Source: Ensifer adhaerens
GTDB lineage: Bacteria > Pseudomonadota > Alphaproteobacteria > Rhizobiales > Rhizobiaceae
Reading direction: 5' to 3'
DNA: 64,000 bases
Assembly (NCBI GenBank): GCA_900215285.1
Contig: OCMG01000003.1
Coordinates: forward strand, 558,001-622,000
In this document: positions 46,213-54,872 of the stretch, piece after piece
Numbering within the stretch: position 1 is the first letter of the stretch
Layout of the letters: each line of letters begins with the position of its first letter
The notes under the pieces: generated by a model
Seen by the model: the letters and a program-made list of their open reading frames with translations, nothing else
Told to the model about the DNA's origin: nothing
The model's database searches: none
Program-made: the position numbers and the translations under genes

Positions 46213-47592
46213 ATGGATCAGTCCAACCGCTACGCCAATCTTTCGCTCAAGGAAGAGGATTTGATCAGGGGCGGCAAGCACGTGCTCTGCGCCTATATCA
46301 TGAAGCCGAAGGCCGGTTACGGCTATCTCGAAACGGCCGCCCATTTCGCCGCCGAATCCTCGACGGGCACCAATGTGGAGGTCTCGACCACGGACAATTT
46401 CACCCGCGGTGTCGATGCCATCGTCTATGAGATCGACGAGGCGAGGGAGATCACCAAGATCGCCTATCCGGTCGACCTGTTCGACCGCAACATTACTGAC
46501 GGGCGGGCGATGATCGCCTCCTTCCTGACGCTGACCATCGGCAACAACCAGGGCATGGGCGATGTCGAATATGGCAAGATGCATGATTTCTACGTGCCGC
46601 CGAATTTCCTGCGCCAGTTCGATGGCCCGACCACGACCATCAAGGACCTGTGGCGGGTTCTCGGCCGTCCGGTCGTTGATGGCGGCTTCATTGTCGGCAC
46701 GATCATCAAGCCGAAGCTGGGGTTGAGACCGGCACCTTTCGCGGCTGCCTGCTATGATTTCTGGCTTGGTGGCGATTTCATCAAGAATGACGAGCCGCAG
46801 GGCAACCAGGTCTTCGCGCCGTTCAGGGAGACGGTGCGCGAGGTGCGCGACGCCATGGTGCGAGCGCAGGACAAGACCGGCCAGGCGAAGCTCTTCTCCT
46901 TCAACATCACTGCCGACGATCATTACGAGATGCTGGCGCGGGGCGAATACATCCTCGAGACCTTCGGGCCGGATGCCGACCATGTCGCCTTCCTCGTCGA
47001 CGGTTACGTCGCCGGGCCAGCGGCGATCACCACCGCGCGACGGAATTTCCCGCGTCAGTACCTCCATTATCACCGCGCAGGCCATGGGGCGGTCACCTCG
47101 CCGCAGTCGAAGCGCGGCTACACGTCCCATGTGCTCGCCAAGATGTCGCGGCTGCAGGGCGCGTCCGGCATTCATGTCGGCACGATGGGCTTCGGCAAGA
47201 TGGAGGGCGAGGCCTCCGATCGCGAGATCGCCTACATGATCACCGAGGATTCCGCGCAAGGACCGTTCTACCATCAGGAATGGCTGGGCATGAACCCGAC
47301 GACGCCGATCGTGTCCGGGGGGATGAATGCGCTCAGAATGCCCGGCTTCTTCGCCAATCTCGGCCATTCCAACATCATCATGACGGCCGGGGGCGGGGCC
47401 TTCGGCCATATCGACGGCGGAGTGGCGGGAGCGACATCGCTGCGACAGGCCGAGCAGTGCTGGCGACAAGGTGTCGATCCGCTCGACTTCGCCCGCGACC
47501 ACAAGGAATTCGCCCGCGCCTTCGAGAGCTTCCCGCACGATGCGGACCAGCTCTTTCCCGGCTGGCGTTCGCGCCTGAAAATCGCGGCATAG
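46213..47592 (+). CDS. cbbM: CbbM: ribulose bisphosphate carboxylase/oxygenase, form II
   Basis: 459 aa, the full form II length. It carboxylates RuBP. The signature [14 protein letters not shown] contains the carbamylated Lys and metal-binding Asp/Glu; [10 protein letters not shown] holds the catalytic Lys; [26 protein letters not shown] and [14 protein letters not shown] are also intact. Form II enzymes work without small subunits and favour low O2/high CO2, which suits an organism that also respires N2O. No cbbL or cbbS is present in the window. Confidence 0.97.
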   Translation: MDQSNRYANLSLKEEDLIRGGKHVLCAYIMKPKAGYGYLETAAHFAAESSTGTNVEVSTTDNFTRGVDAIVYEIDEAREITKIAYPVDLFDRNITDGRAMIASFLTLTIGNNQGMGDVEYGKMHDFYVPPNFLRQFDGPTTTIKDLWRVLGRPVVDGGFIVGTIIKPKLGLRPAPFAAACYDFWLGGDFIKNDEPQGNQVFAPFRETVREVRDAMVRAQDKTGQAKLFSFNITADDHYEMLARGEYILETFGPDADHVAFLVDGYVAGPAAITTARRNFPRQYLHYHRAGHGAVTSPQSKRGYTSHVLAKMSRLQGASGIHVGTMGFGKMEGEASDREIAYMITEDSAQGPFYHQEWLGMNPTTPIVSGGMNALRMPGFFANLGHSNIIMTAGGGAFGHIDGGVAGATSLRQAEQCWRQGVDPLDFARDHKEFARAFESFPHDADQLFPGWRSRLKIAA

Positions 47593-47619
47593 TCCACTCT
47601 GGAATCGAAAGGCAAACCC

Positions 47620-48285
47620 ATGGCACCGATCATCGCACCCTCCATGCTGTCTGCCGACTTCTCCCGTCTGGGGGACGACATGGAGGGTGTCGTCCGTGCG
47701 GGCGCAGACTGGATTCACCTTGATGTCATGGACGGCCATTTTGTGCCGAACATCACCTTCGGGCCAGCGGTCATCAAAGCCTTGAGAGGTCGCACCGACA
47801 AGATTTTCGATTGCCACCTGATGATCGCGCCGGCCGATCCCTATCTGGAGGCTTTTGCCGATGCGGGCTGTGACATCATCACCGTCCACGCCGAAGCCGG
47901 CCCGCATCTCGACCGATCGCTGCAAAGGATCAGGCAGCTCGGCAAGAAGGCCGGTGTCTCGCTCAACCCCTCGACGCCGGAAAGCGTGATCGAATATGTG
48001 CTCGATCGTCTCGATCTGGTCCTCCTGATGACGGTCAATCCCGGCTTCGGCGGCCAGGCCTTCATTCCCGCCGTCGTCGAGAAGATCAGGCGCGTCAGGG
48101 CGATGCTGGGCGACCGGCCGATCGATATTGAAGTGGACGGCGGCATAACACCGCGCACGGCACCGCTCGTTGCCGCCGCCGGAGCCAATGTTCTGGTTGC
48201 GGGCTCCGCCATTTTCGCGGGGGAAGGCGAGGCCTCATGGAGCGCCAATATCTCGGCTATCCGAGCAGCGGCGAAGAACGTGTGA
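47620..48285 (+). CDS. cbbE: CbbE: ribulose-phosphate 3-epimerase
   Basis: 221 aa TIM barrel that interconverts xylulose 5-phosphate and ribulose 5-phosphate. Motifs: [72 protein letters not shown] and [12 protein letters not shown]. Last gene of the cbb operon; the next gene converges from the other strand. Confidence 0.95.
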   Translation: MAPIIAPSMLSADFSRLGDDMEGVVRAGADWIHLDVMDGHFVPNITFGPAVIKALRGRTDKIFDCHLMIAPADPYLEAFADAGCDIITVHAEAGPHLDRSLQRIRQLGKKAGVSLNPSTPESVIEYVLDRLDLVLLMTVNPGFGGQAFIPAVVEKIRRVRAMLGDRPIDIEVDGGITPRTAPLVAAAGANVLVAGSAIFAGEGEASWSANISAIRAAAKNV

Positions 48286-48352
48286 CGGTGCCGCAACCTG
48301 GGGGATCCCGCCTTGTCGCCCCAGATGACGTGCGCCCGCGTTTCCCGATTGC

Positions 48353-49081
48353 TCAGGGGGTCAGTGGCTGCAGTCGCGCCGCCGCACTGTCGAGCGCCTT
48401 CGAGTCAAGCCAGCGGCGACGGGAGGCGTCCAGATGTCGATACATTTCCGATTGCGCCAGAAGGGGATCGCGGGCACTCAGCGCCTCGAAAATTGCCTGG
48501 TGCTCATGCAGCGCCAGTGACCATGATTTCACGCTTCCAAATCGATCCTGAAGTCGTTTCGCAATGGGGTTGTGACGCTCTTCAAAGAGCCCTGCAATGA
48601 TCTTCTCGATCACTGAATTGCCGGTCTGGCGCGCGATGAGCAGGTGGAAGGCCTTGTCCTGTTCGAGCGGCACTTGCCCCGCTCCCACCGCAGATGCCAT
48701 CTCTGACAGGATGTGTCTGAGATCCTCAATTGCCTCTTCCGTGATCCTGCTGGCGGCGAGGACGATGGCACTTCCCTCGATCATCGAGCGGGCCTGCATC
48801 AGTTCCGACGGACTTTCTCCATAAATTGGCGATGTATCTGTATTTTTTGCGGCGTCTGCGGTCAGGTAAATTCCAGAGCCGCCGCGAATTTCCACAGTCC
48901 CTTCGATTTCCAGCGCGATCAGAGCCTCGCGCAGCGAGGGTCTGGAAACACCAAGCTCCTGGGCGAGGTCGCGCTCGCTCGGAAGACGGGCGCCACTCTT
49001 GAGACCCTTCGCGCTAATTGACATTCGGATCTTGTCCGCAACCTGCTGGTAAAGCCGCCTTGGTTCTTCAGTTTTGCTCAT
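48353..49081 (-). CDS. GntR-family (FadR subfamily) transcriptional regulator
   Basis: 242 aa. The N-terminal winged helix-turn-helix is visible (RLYQQVADKIRMSISAKGLKSGARLPSERDLAQELGVSRPSLREALIALEIEG), as is an FCD ligand-binding domain with the metal-binding His pattern (DKAFHLLIARQTGN, LHEHQAIFEALSARDP, MYRHLDASRR). The start is ATG 49081 with GGGGGAA upstream; ATG 49111 would add 10 residues and run into the operator. It is divergent from the sugar ABC operon and most likely represses it until a sugar acid intermediate appears. Confidence 0.88.
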   Translation of the reverse strand: MSKTEEPRRLYQQVADKIRMSISAKGLKSGARLPSERDLAQELGVSRPSLREALIALEIEGTVEIRGGSGIYLTADAAKNTDTSPIYGESPSELMQARSMIEGSAIVLAASRITEEAIEDLRHILSEMASAVGAGQVPLEQDKAFHLLIARQTGNSVIEKIIAGLFEERHNPIAKRLQDRFGSVKSWSLALHEHQAIFEALSARDPLLAQSEMYRHLDASRRRWLDSKALDSAAARLQPLTP

Positions 49082-49103
49082 AACTCGTCTTTCCCCCAGT
49101 ATT

Positions 49104-49116
49104 TTGGTCAAGCCAA
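49104..49116. promoter_or_regulatory. GntR operator candidate, copy 1 (regulator-proximal)
   Basis: TTGGTCAAGCCAA lies 23 bp before the gntR start codon. It is the exact reverse complement of the core of copy 2 and close to the FadR-subfamily pattern TNGTNNNACNA. Confidence 0.6.
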
Positions 49117-49226
49117 TGACGTGCTGGCTTTTTGAATGCCGATCGGCTCATATTTTTTCGCATTTTATCACAATAACTTAGTCTGAACATCTCTTTGAAT
49201 TCCATTTTTACAGGAACTTCCAGCAT

Positions 49227-49245
49227 AAATTGGCTTGACCAATTT
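49227..49245. promoter_or_regulatory. GntR operator candidate, copy 2 (transporter-proximal)
   Basis: AAATTGGCTTGACCAATTT is a 19-bp dyad with arms AAATTGG and CCAATTT; its centre TTGGCTTGACCAA repeats copy 1 in reverse. It is 77 bp before the ABC ATPase start. Confidence 0.65.
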
Positions 49246-49321
49246 TTCTCTCGCGACTACTTCTTTTTGTCATGGGGCCGTGAGGAGCCTGCGTCTGGAC
49301 GCAGGACGGTTGAGAGGAAAT

Positions 49322-50899
49322 ATGATGGAATTGTCTTCCGGCGCAAGCACCTCGGCTGGCGCGATTTCTGCACAAGATATGGCGCAGGAGACGCTGCTGA
49401 CCCTTTCCGGGATCCGCAAGGAATTTCCCGGCGTTGTTGCGCTCGACAATGTTCATTTCAATCTTCGGCGTGGCGAAGTTCATGCGATCTGCGGTGAGAA
49501 CGGGGCCGGGAAATCGACGCTGATGAAGATCATCAGCGGAGTCTATCAACCGACGGCCGGCACCATCCGCTACAAGGGCGAGGACGTGCGCTATGCCTCG
49601 CCGCGCGAATCCGAAGCGGCAGGGATCGCCATTATCCATCAGGAACTCAATCTGATTCCCCACCTGACGGTGGCTGAAAACATCTTCCTGTCACGCGAGC
49701 CGAAACGTGGTCCGCTGGTCGATCGTCGGAAACTGAGAGCGGATGCGAAAGCCTGTCTCGACCGCCTCGGTGTCGACATCAGCCCCGACGCGCAGGTTCT
49801 CCGCCTTTCGGTGGCGCAGCGCCAGATGGTCGAGATCGCCAAGGCGCTTTCGCTCAATGCCGAAGTCATCATCATGGACGAGCCCACATCGTCCCTGACC
49901 GAGCAGGAGGCAAATCTCCTTTTTCGTGTCATCCGCGACTTGCGGTCAAAGGGGGCGGGCATAGTCTACATCTCCCATCGTCTGGATGAGATGGCCCAGA
50001 TCGTCGATCGCGTAACCATCCTGCGTGACGGCCGGTTCGTCTCCAGCGACGATTTTGCGGCAGTGTCCGTGAATGACATCGTGTCCCGCATGGTGGGCCG
50101 CTCGCTGGACGAGAAGTTTCCGGAGCGGACGTCGGTTCCGACGGCCGAACCGATCCTGCGCGTGAGGGGGCTGACGCGGACCGGCGTGTTTTCCGACATC
50201 TCATTCGACCTCATGCGGGGCGAAATTCTCGGCTTCGCAGGTTTGATGGGTGCGGGCAGAACCGAAGTCGCGCGCTCGATCTTCGGGGCCGAGCCGGCAG
50301 AGGCCGGCACGATCGAATTCAATGGTCGCGAGTTGTCGATCCGCTCGCCGCAGGACGCGATTGCGCAAGGGATTTCCTACCTCTCCGAGGATCGCAAGAG
50401 CCAGGGCCTCGCCATCAAGATGTCGGTGGCGGCCAATCTTCTGCTCGCCAACATGAACGCCGTCGCCAGTCGTTTCGGAATCATCGACCGCGGCAAGCAT
50501 AGGGATCGCGCATCCCATTATGTCGATCTGCTCGGTATCAAGACCCCATCTCTCGACCAGACGGTCAGCCGCCTGTCGGGCGGCAACCAGCAGAAGATCA
50601 TCATCGGGAAATGGCTGTTCCGCAATTCGCACCTGCTGTTTTTCGACGAGCCGACGCGCGGCATCGATGTCGGCGCGAAATACGCCATCTACAAGATCAT
50701 GGACGAGCTAGCCTCCAAAGGCATCGGCGTCGTGCTCATCAGTTCGGAACTGCCGGAGATCCTCGGCATGACAGACCGCGTGGCCGTGTTCCACGCCGGC
50801 AGGATCGCCAAGGTCCTCGATACCCGGGCGACAAGCCAGGAAGAAATCATGTTTTACGCTTCCGGTCAGGATGCGCAGCGCAAGGGAATGCAGCAATGA
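49322..50899 (+). CDS. Sugar ABC transporter ATPase, RbsA/MglA-like (double ATPase)
   Basis: 525 aa with two ATPase halves: half one has GENGAGKST and IIMDEPTSSLTEQE, half two has the degenerate GLMGAGRTEVARSIFG P-loop region, SGGNQQKIIIGKWL and LLFFDEPTRGIDVGAKYAIY. This layout is specific to CUT2 importers for monosaccharides (ribose, galactose, xylose). I take ATG 49322 with GAGAGG upstream; ATG 49325 is an equal choice. First gene of the operon behind the GntR operator. Confidence 0.94.
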   Translation: MMELSSGASTSAGAISAQDMAQETLLTLSGIRKEFPGVVALDNVHFNLRRGEVHAICGENGAGKSTLMKIISGVYQPTAGTIRYKGEDVRYASPRESEAAGIAIIHQELNLIPHLTVAENIFLSREPKRGPLVDRRKLRADAKACLDRLGVDISPDAQVLRLSVAQRQMVEIAKALSLNAEVIIMDEPTSSLTEQEANLLFRVIRDLRSKGAGIVYISHRLDEMAQIVDRVTILRDGRFVSSDDFAAVSVNDIVSRMVGRSLDEKFPERTSVPTAEPILRVRGLTRTGVFSDISFDLMRGEILGFAGLMGAGRTEVARSIFGAEPAEAGTIEFNGRELSIRSPQDAIAQGISYLSEDRKSQGLAIKMSVAANLLLANMNAVASRFGIIDRGKHRDRASHYVDLLGIKTPSLDQTVSRLSGGNQQKIIIGKWLFRNSHLLFFDEPTRGIDVGAKYAIYKIMDELASKGIGVVLISSELPEILGMTDRVAVFHAGRIAKVLDTRATSQEEIMFYASGQDAQRKGMQQ

Positions 50900-51912
50900 G
50901 TGAGATCGGGAAAATGTCCTCCCGCATGAGCGATCGCCAGAAGGATCTGGTACAGAAATTTGCCGCGCTCGGCAGCCTTGTTGCGCTGACTGCCGTCTTC
51001 TCGCTGACGAGCAATGCATTCTTCAGCATCGACAATGCCATGACGATCGCATTGCAGGTGACGTCCATCGGTCTTCTCGGCATCGGCGCAACGTGCGTCA
51101 TCATTACAGGCGGCATCGATCTCTCGGTTGGCTCGGTGCTGGCGCTCAGCGGCGTGGTGGCCGCTCTTGCGGTCAAGGAGTTTGATTTCCCCATCTGGCT
51201 CGGCATGGTGGCCGGCATTCTCACCGGAACGGTCTGCGGACTGCTCAACGGCATCGCCGTGACGCGGCTCAAGCTTCCGCCCTTCATCGCAACGCTCGGC
51301 ATGATGCTGATCGCACGCGGCTTTGCGTTGCAGATCACCGGCGCGCGTGCCGTCTCGGGTCTGGGTGATGCCTTCGGCGAACTCGGCAACGGCGCTCTGT
51401 TCCGCATTGAGAGCATTGGTGACGACGGCTTTCCGAATGTGACGTTTCCGGGAATCCCCTATCCGGTCATCCTGATGGTCGTGATCGCGATTGCCGTTTC
51501 CTACATGCTCAACCGCTCGGTTCTCGGCCGCCATATCTACGCGGTCGGCTCGAATGCGGATGCGGCGCGGCTCTCCGGCGTCAATGTCGATCGCGTCACC
51601 ATCTTCACCTACATCCTGTCCGGCACGCTGGCAGGCCTGACAGGCTGCGTATTGATGTCGCGTCTCGTCACCGGCCAGCCGAATGAAGGCGTCATGTACG
51701 AACTTGACGCCATTGCCAGCGCGGTCATCGGTGGAACATCGCTGATCGGCGGCGTGGGCACGATCTCGGGGACAGCCATCGGTGCCTTCGTCATCGGCAT
51801 CCTGCGCAACGGCCTGAACATGAACGGCGTCTCCGCCTTCATTCAGCAAATCATCATCGGCTTCGTCATTCTCGGAACCGTGTGGATCGACCAACTGCGC
51901 AACCGTCGTTGA
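50896..51912 (+). CDS. Sugar ABC transporter permease, RbsC-like
   Basis: 338 aa with about ten membrane helices and the CUT2 motif GIGATCVIITGGIDLSVGSVLALSG, NGIAVTRLKLPPFIATLGMMLIARG, AVGSNADAARLSGVNVDRV, and GTSLIGGVGTISGTAIGAFVIGIL. The ATG overlaps the ATPase stop (ATGA). It imports the sugar bound by the downstream binding protein. Confidence 0.95.
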   Translation: MSEIGKMSSRMSDRQKDLVQKFAALGSLVALTAVFSLTSNAFFSIDNAMTIALQVTSIGLLGIGATCVIITGGIDLSVGSVLALSGVVAALAVKEFDFPIWLGMVAGILTGTVCGLLNGIAVTRLKLPPFIATLGMMLIARGFALQITGARAVSGLGDAFGELGNGALFRIESIGDDGFPNVTFPGIPYPVILMVVIAIAVSYMLNRSVLGRHIYAVGSNADAARLSGVNVDRVTIFTYILSGTLAGLTGCVLMSRLVTGQPNEGVMYELDAIASAVIGGTSLIGGVGTISGTAIGAFVIGILRNGLNMNGVSAFIQQIIIGFVILGTVWIDQLRNRR

Positions 51913-52010
51913 TCGTTCAGGAATTCGGCTCTGGAGGCCGATCAATCAGGGGGCGGTTGTCGCTCCTTGTCTCAACCGGCTACCAAGCCATGTCTTACTG
52001 GGAGGAATAC

Positions 52011-52955
52011 ATGAAGAAGATAGTGTTCGCCGCTCTGGCAACCGCAGCAGCGTTCTGGGTCGTGCCGGCCAGCGCCGCCGATGAAATCGCCGTCATCGTC
52101 AAGACGGTGAATTCCAACTACTGGCAGAACGTCCAGAAGGGCGCAGACGCTGCGATCAAGAAGACGAACGGCAAATACACGATGACGTTCCAGGGCCCCG
52201 CATCGGAGTCGGCAATCGCTGACGAAGTGAACATGGTCGAGAACGCCGTGAACCGCAAGGTTGCCGGCATCGTGCTCGCGCCGTCCGACCCGGACGCTCT
52301 GGTTCCCGCCGTCAAGAAGGCCTGGGAAGCACATATCCCGGTCGTGATCATCGACTCCATGCTCGCCAAGGACTCCGACAAGTACTATCAGGCCTTCCTG
52401 TCGACGGACAACAAGAAGGCCGGTGAGCTTGCCGCGCAGGCGATGATCGACAAGGTCGGCAAGGAAGGCAAGATCGCCGTCATGTCCTACGTCGCAGGCG
52501 CCGGCTCCGAAATCGGCCGCGTCGGCGGCTTCGTCGAATATCTGAAGGCGCATTCCAAGCTTCAGGTCGTCGGCCCGTACTACTCGCAGTCCCAGATGGC
52601 GACGGCTCTGAACCAGACGACCGATGTGCTGGCCGCCAACCCGGACCTGAAGGGCATTTTCGGCGCCAATGAGCCGACCGCCATCGGCATGGGCCGCGCC
52701 ATCGTGCAGGCCGGCAAGGCCGGCAAGATCACCGCCATCGGCTTCGACGGCAACACCGACCTGCAGAACTTCGTCAAGGACGGCACGCTAAATGCCATCG
52801 TTGTCCAGAGCTCCTACCAGATGGGCGAAAAGGGCATCGAAACGCTTGAGAAGGTCCTGAAAAAGGAAAAGGTCGAGAAGTTCATCGACACTGGCGTCGT
52901 GCTGGTCACCAAGGAAAACATCGACAAGCCGGAAGCCAAGAACGTTCTCTACTAA
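52011..52955 (+). CDS. Sugar ABC transporter substrate-binding protein, RbsB-like
   Basis: 314 aa periplasmic binding protein. Signal peptide MKKIVFAALATAAAFWVVPASA; Peripla_BP_4 features VKTVNSNYWQNVQKGADAAI, GIVLAPSDPDALVPAVKKAWEAHIPVVIIDSML, STDNKKAGELAAQAMI, GIFGANEPTAIGMGRAI and AIGFDGNTDLQNFVKDGTL. It starts with GGAGG 5 bp before ATG 52011. A GC-rich hairpin follows the stop, as is common behind highly expressed binding-protein genes. Ligand is inferred to be L-galactose or a related L-sugar from the enzymes downstream. Confidence 0.94.
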   Translation: MKKIVFAALATAAAFWVVPASAADEIAVIVKTVNSNYWQNVQKGADAAIKKTNGKYTMTFQGPASESAIADEVNMVENAVNRKVAGIVLAPSDPDALVPAVKKAWEAHIPVVIIDSMLAKDSDKYYQAFLSTDNKKAGELAAQAMIDKVGKEGKIAVMSYVAGAGSEIGRVGGFVEYLKAHSKLQVVGPYYSQSQMATALNQTTDVLAANPDLKGIFGANEPTAIGMGRAIVQAGKAGKITAIGFDGNTDLQNFVKDGTLNAIVVQSSYQMGEKGIETLEKVLKKEKVEKFIDTGVVLVTKENIDKPEAKNVLY

Positions 52956-52964
52956 GCAGCATTG

Positions 52965-52990
52965 CGCGCGCCGGGCTTGTCCGGCGCGCG
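52965..52990 (+). terminator. GC-rich stem-loop behind the binding-protein gene
   Basis: CGCGCGCCGG (52965-52974), loop GCTTGT, CCGGCGCGCG (52981-52990): a perfect 10-bp stem without a T-run. Probably a partial terminator or mRNA stabiliser that lets the binding protein be made in excess over the downstream enzymes. Confidence 0.55.
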
Positions 52991-53014
52991 TCCTCTTCCC
53001 AAGGATCGATGTCG

Positions 53015-54022
53015 ATGAAAGCGTCCGAAACGCGCAAACTTCCCCGCTGCGACCTGAGCCTCTCCGTGATCGGTCTCGGCTGCGCCCAGATGGGAAATCT
53101 TTACCGGGTCACGCCGTATGAGGAGGCCAGAGGCGCATTTTCTGCCGCCTGGGACGCCGGCATTCGCTATTTCGATACCGCTCCCTATTACGGATATACT
53201 CGCTCCGAGCGCCGGCTCGGAACCATGCTGACTGATCTCGAGCGGCAGGACTACGTTGTGAGCACCAAGGTCGGACGCGTCATGCATCCGGATGACTCCG
53301 TGGGCGCCGTATCCGACGGCTATGCCGCGCCGCTCCCTTTCCGCCCGGTCTATGACTACACCTATGACGGCGTCATGCGCTCCTTCGAGGATAGCCGGCA
53401 GCGCCTGGGTATCTACGCGCCCGACATTCTGTTCATTCACGATATCGGCACAGTGACCCATGGCGAGAAGAACGCGCATTACTGGTCGCAACTGACCGGC
53501 GGCGGTTTCAAGGCGCTGGGCGAGTTACGCGATCAGGGACTGGTGAAGGCCGTGGGCCTGGGCGTCAACGAATTCGAAGCGATCCGCGATGCGATGCAGG
53601 TGTTCGACATCGACGTCGCGATGCTGGCCGGTCGCTACACGCTTCTGGAGCAGGAAAGCCTGTCCTTCATGGATGATTGCGCTGCAGCCGGCGTTGCCAT
53701 CGTTGCCGCGGGCGTCTTCAATTCGGGTCTGCTCGCCGGAAACCGCAAGTTCAACTACGAAGATGCACCCGAGAATGTCCTGGCGCAGGTGGATCGGCTC
53801 GATGCCGTGTGCCGTGAGATGAATGTCAGCCTTCAGGCTGCGGCTCTTCAGTTCCCGATGGCCCACAAGGCGGTTGTCAGTGTTGTATCGGGGGCGCGCA
53901 ACGCGTCCCAGATTTCCTCCAACGTCGCCTCGTTCGAAGAAGACATTCCTGTAGCCTTTTGGGCGGAATTGCGGACGCGCGGTCTGGTGGGCGAGGGCGC
54001 GCCCCTCCCGCATGAGGCCTGA
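53015..54022 (+). CDS. Aldo/keto reductase, L-fucose/L-galactose (D-threo-aldose) 1-dehydrogenase-like
   Basis: 335 aa AKR family enzyme that would oxidise a sugar at C1 to the lactone using NAD(P)+. The Asp/Tyr catalytic region is FDTAPYYGYTRSERRLGTML, Lys is in YVVSTKVGRVM, and His is in DILFIHDIG. This branch includes L-galactose, L-fucose and D-arabinose dehydrogenases and pyridoxal 4-dehydrogenase. I prefer ATG 53015, 9 bp after AAGGA; ATG 53009 is too close to it. The neighbouring lactonase fits a lactone product. Sugar specificity is inferred from the pathway. Confidence 0.85.
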   Translation: MKASETRKLPRCDLSLSVIGLGCAQMGNLYRVTPYEEARGAFSAAWDAGIRYFDTAPYYGYTRSERRLGTMLTDLERQDYVVSTKVGRVMHPDDSVGAVSDGYAAPLPFRPVYDYTYDGVMRSFEDSRQRLGIYAPDILFIHDIGTVTHGEKNAHYWSQLTGGGFKALGELRDQGLVKAVGLGVNEFEAIRDAMQVFDIDVAMLAGRYTLLEQESLSFMDDCAAAGVAIVAAGVFNSGLLAGNRKFNYEDAPENVLAQVDRLDAVCREMNVSLQAAALQFPMAHKAVVSVVSGARNASQISSNVASFEEDIPVAFWAELRTRGLVGEGAPLPHEA

Positions 54023-54024
54023 CC

Positions 54025-54849
54025 ATGCGGATCGATTCACACCAGCATTTCTGGCTGATGGAGCGCCGGCAGGGACAATGGCCGCCGCCGGAACTGGCCG
54101 CCATCCGCTACGACTTCCTGCCGCCGGAGCTTGAGCCGCAGCTGAAAGCGGCGGGTGTGGACGGCACGGTCGTGGTCCAGTCACTCGCGGAGACGGACGA
54201 CACACTCTTCCTGCTCGATCTGGCCTCGAAGAATGACTTCATTCTCGGCGTCGTCGGCTGGGTGGATATGAAGGCGGCGAATGCGCCGGATATGATCGCA
54301 GCACTTGCCAAGCATGAGAAGCTTAAAGGCGTCCGGCCGATGCTGCAGGGCATCGAAGATACCGACTGGATCGACGACCCCGCGCTTGCGCCGGCGGTCG
54401 CGGCCATGATCGAACACGATCTTGCCTTCGACGGTTTGATCCTGCCCCGCCATATGGCGCCATTGAGACGCTTTGCCGAACGCTTTCCGGATCTGCGGAT
54501 CGTGGTCGATCACGGCGGAAAGCCTCTCATAGCCGAAGGGAAATACGTCGCGTGGCGGCATGACCTCTCAGCACTCGCCCGCCTGCCTAACGTGTCCTGC
54601 AAGCTTTCCGGTCTTCTCGTCGAGGCCGGTGAACAGCGGCCTGAGGCGGTGCGCCCCTATGCCGAAACGATGCTCGAACTCTTCGGCGAAAAGCGGACGA
54701 TCTGGGGCAGCGACTGGCCGGTCGTCAAGCTCGTGACCGATTACCGGACATGGCTCGACCAGTGCCTCGACATCGTCCCCGATGAATTTCATGACGCAGT
54801 CTTTGGCGGCAATGCCATCGACTTCTACCGTCTCAAGCCGGGTCGTTGA
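54025..54849 (+). CDS. Amidohydrolase-2 family lactonase (L-fuconolactonase-like)
   Basis: 274 aa. Signature DSHQHFW at the start (metal-binding HxH), GVVGWVDMKAAN, LKGVRPMLQGIED, IVVDHGGKP and IWGSDWPV with the final Asp. COG3618-type lactonases open L-fucono-, L-rhamnono- and L-galactono-lactones to the free acids. It starts 2 bp after the aldo/keto reductase, whose lactone product it would hydrolyse. Cytoplasmic; no signal peptide. Confidence 0.88.
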   Translation: MRIDSHQHFWLMERRQGQWPPPELAAIRYDFLPPELEPQLKAAGVDGTVVVQSLAETDDTLFLLDLASKNDFILGVVGWVDMKAANAPDMIAALAKHEKLKGVRPMLQGIEDTDWIDDPALAPAVAAMIEHDLAFDGLILPRHMAPLRRFAERFPDLRIVVDHGGKPLIAEGKYVAWRHDLSALARLPNVSCKLSGLLVEAGEQRPEAVRPYAETMLELFGEKRTIWGSDWPVVKLVTDYRTWLDQCLDIVPDEFHDAVFGGNAIDFYRLKPGR

Positions 54850-54872
54850 GCCGGATACAGGAAACCCAGAAG

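Noticed and set aside
46159..47925. 588-codon minus-strand frame opposite cbbM/cbbE
   Set aside because: Antisense to form II RuBisCO with all catalytic motifs; no ribosome site and no recognisable protein features.
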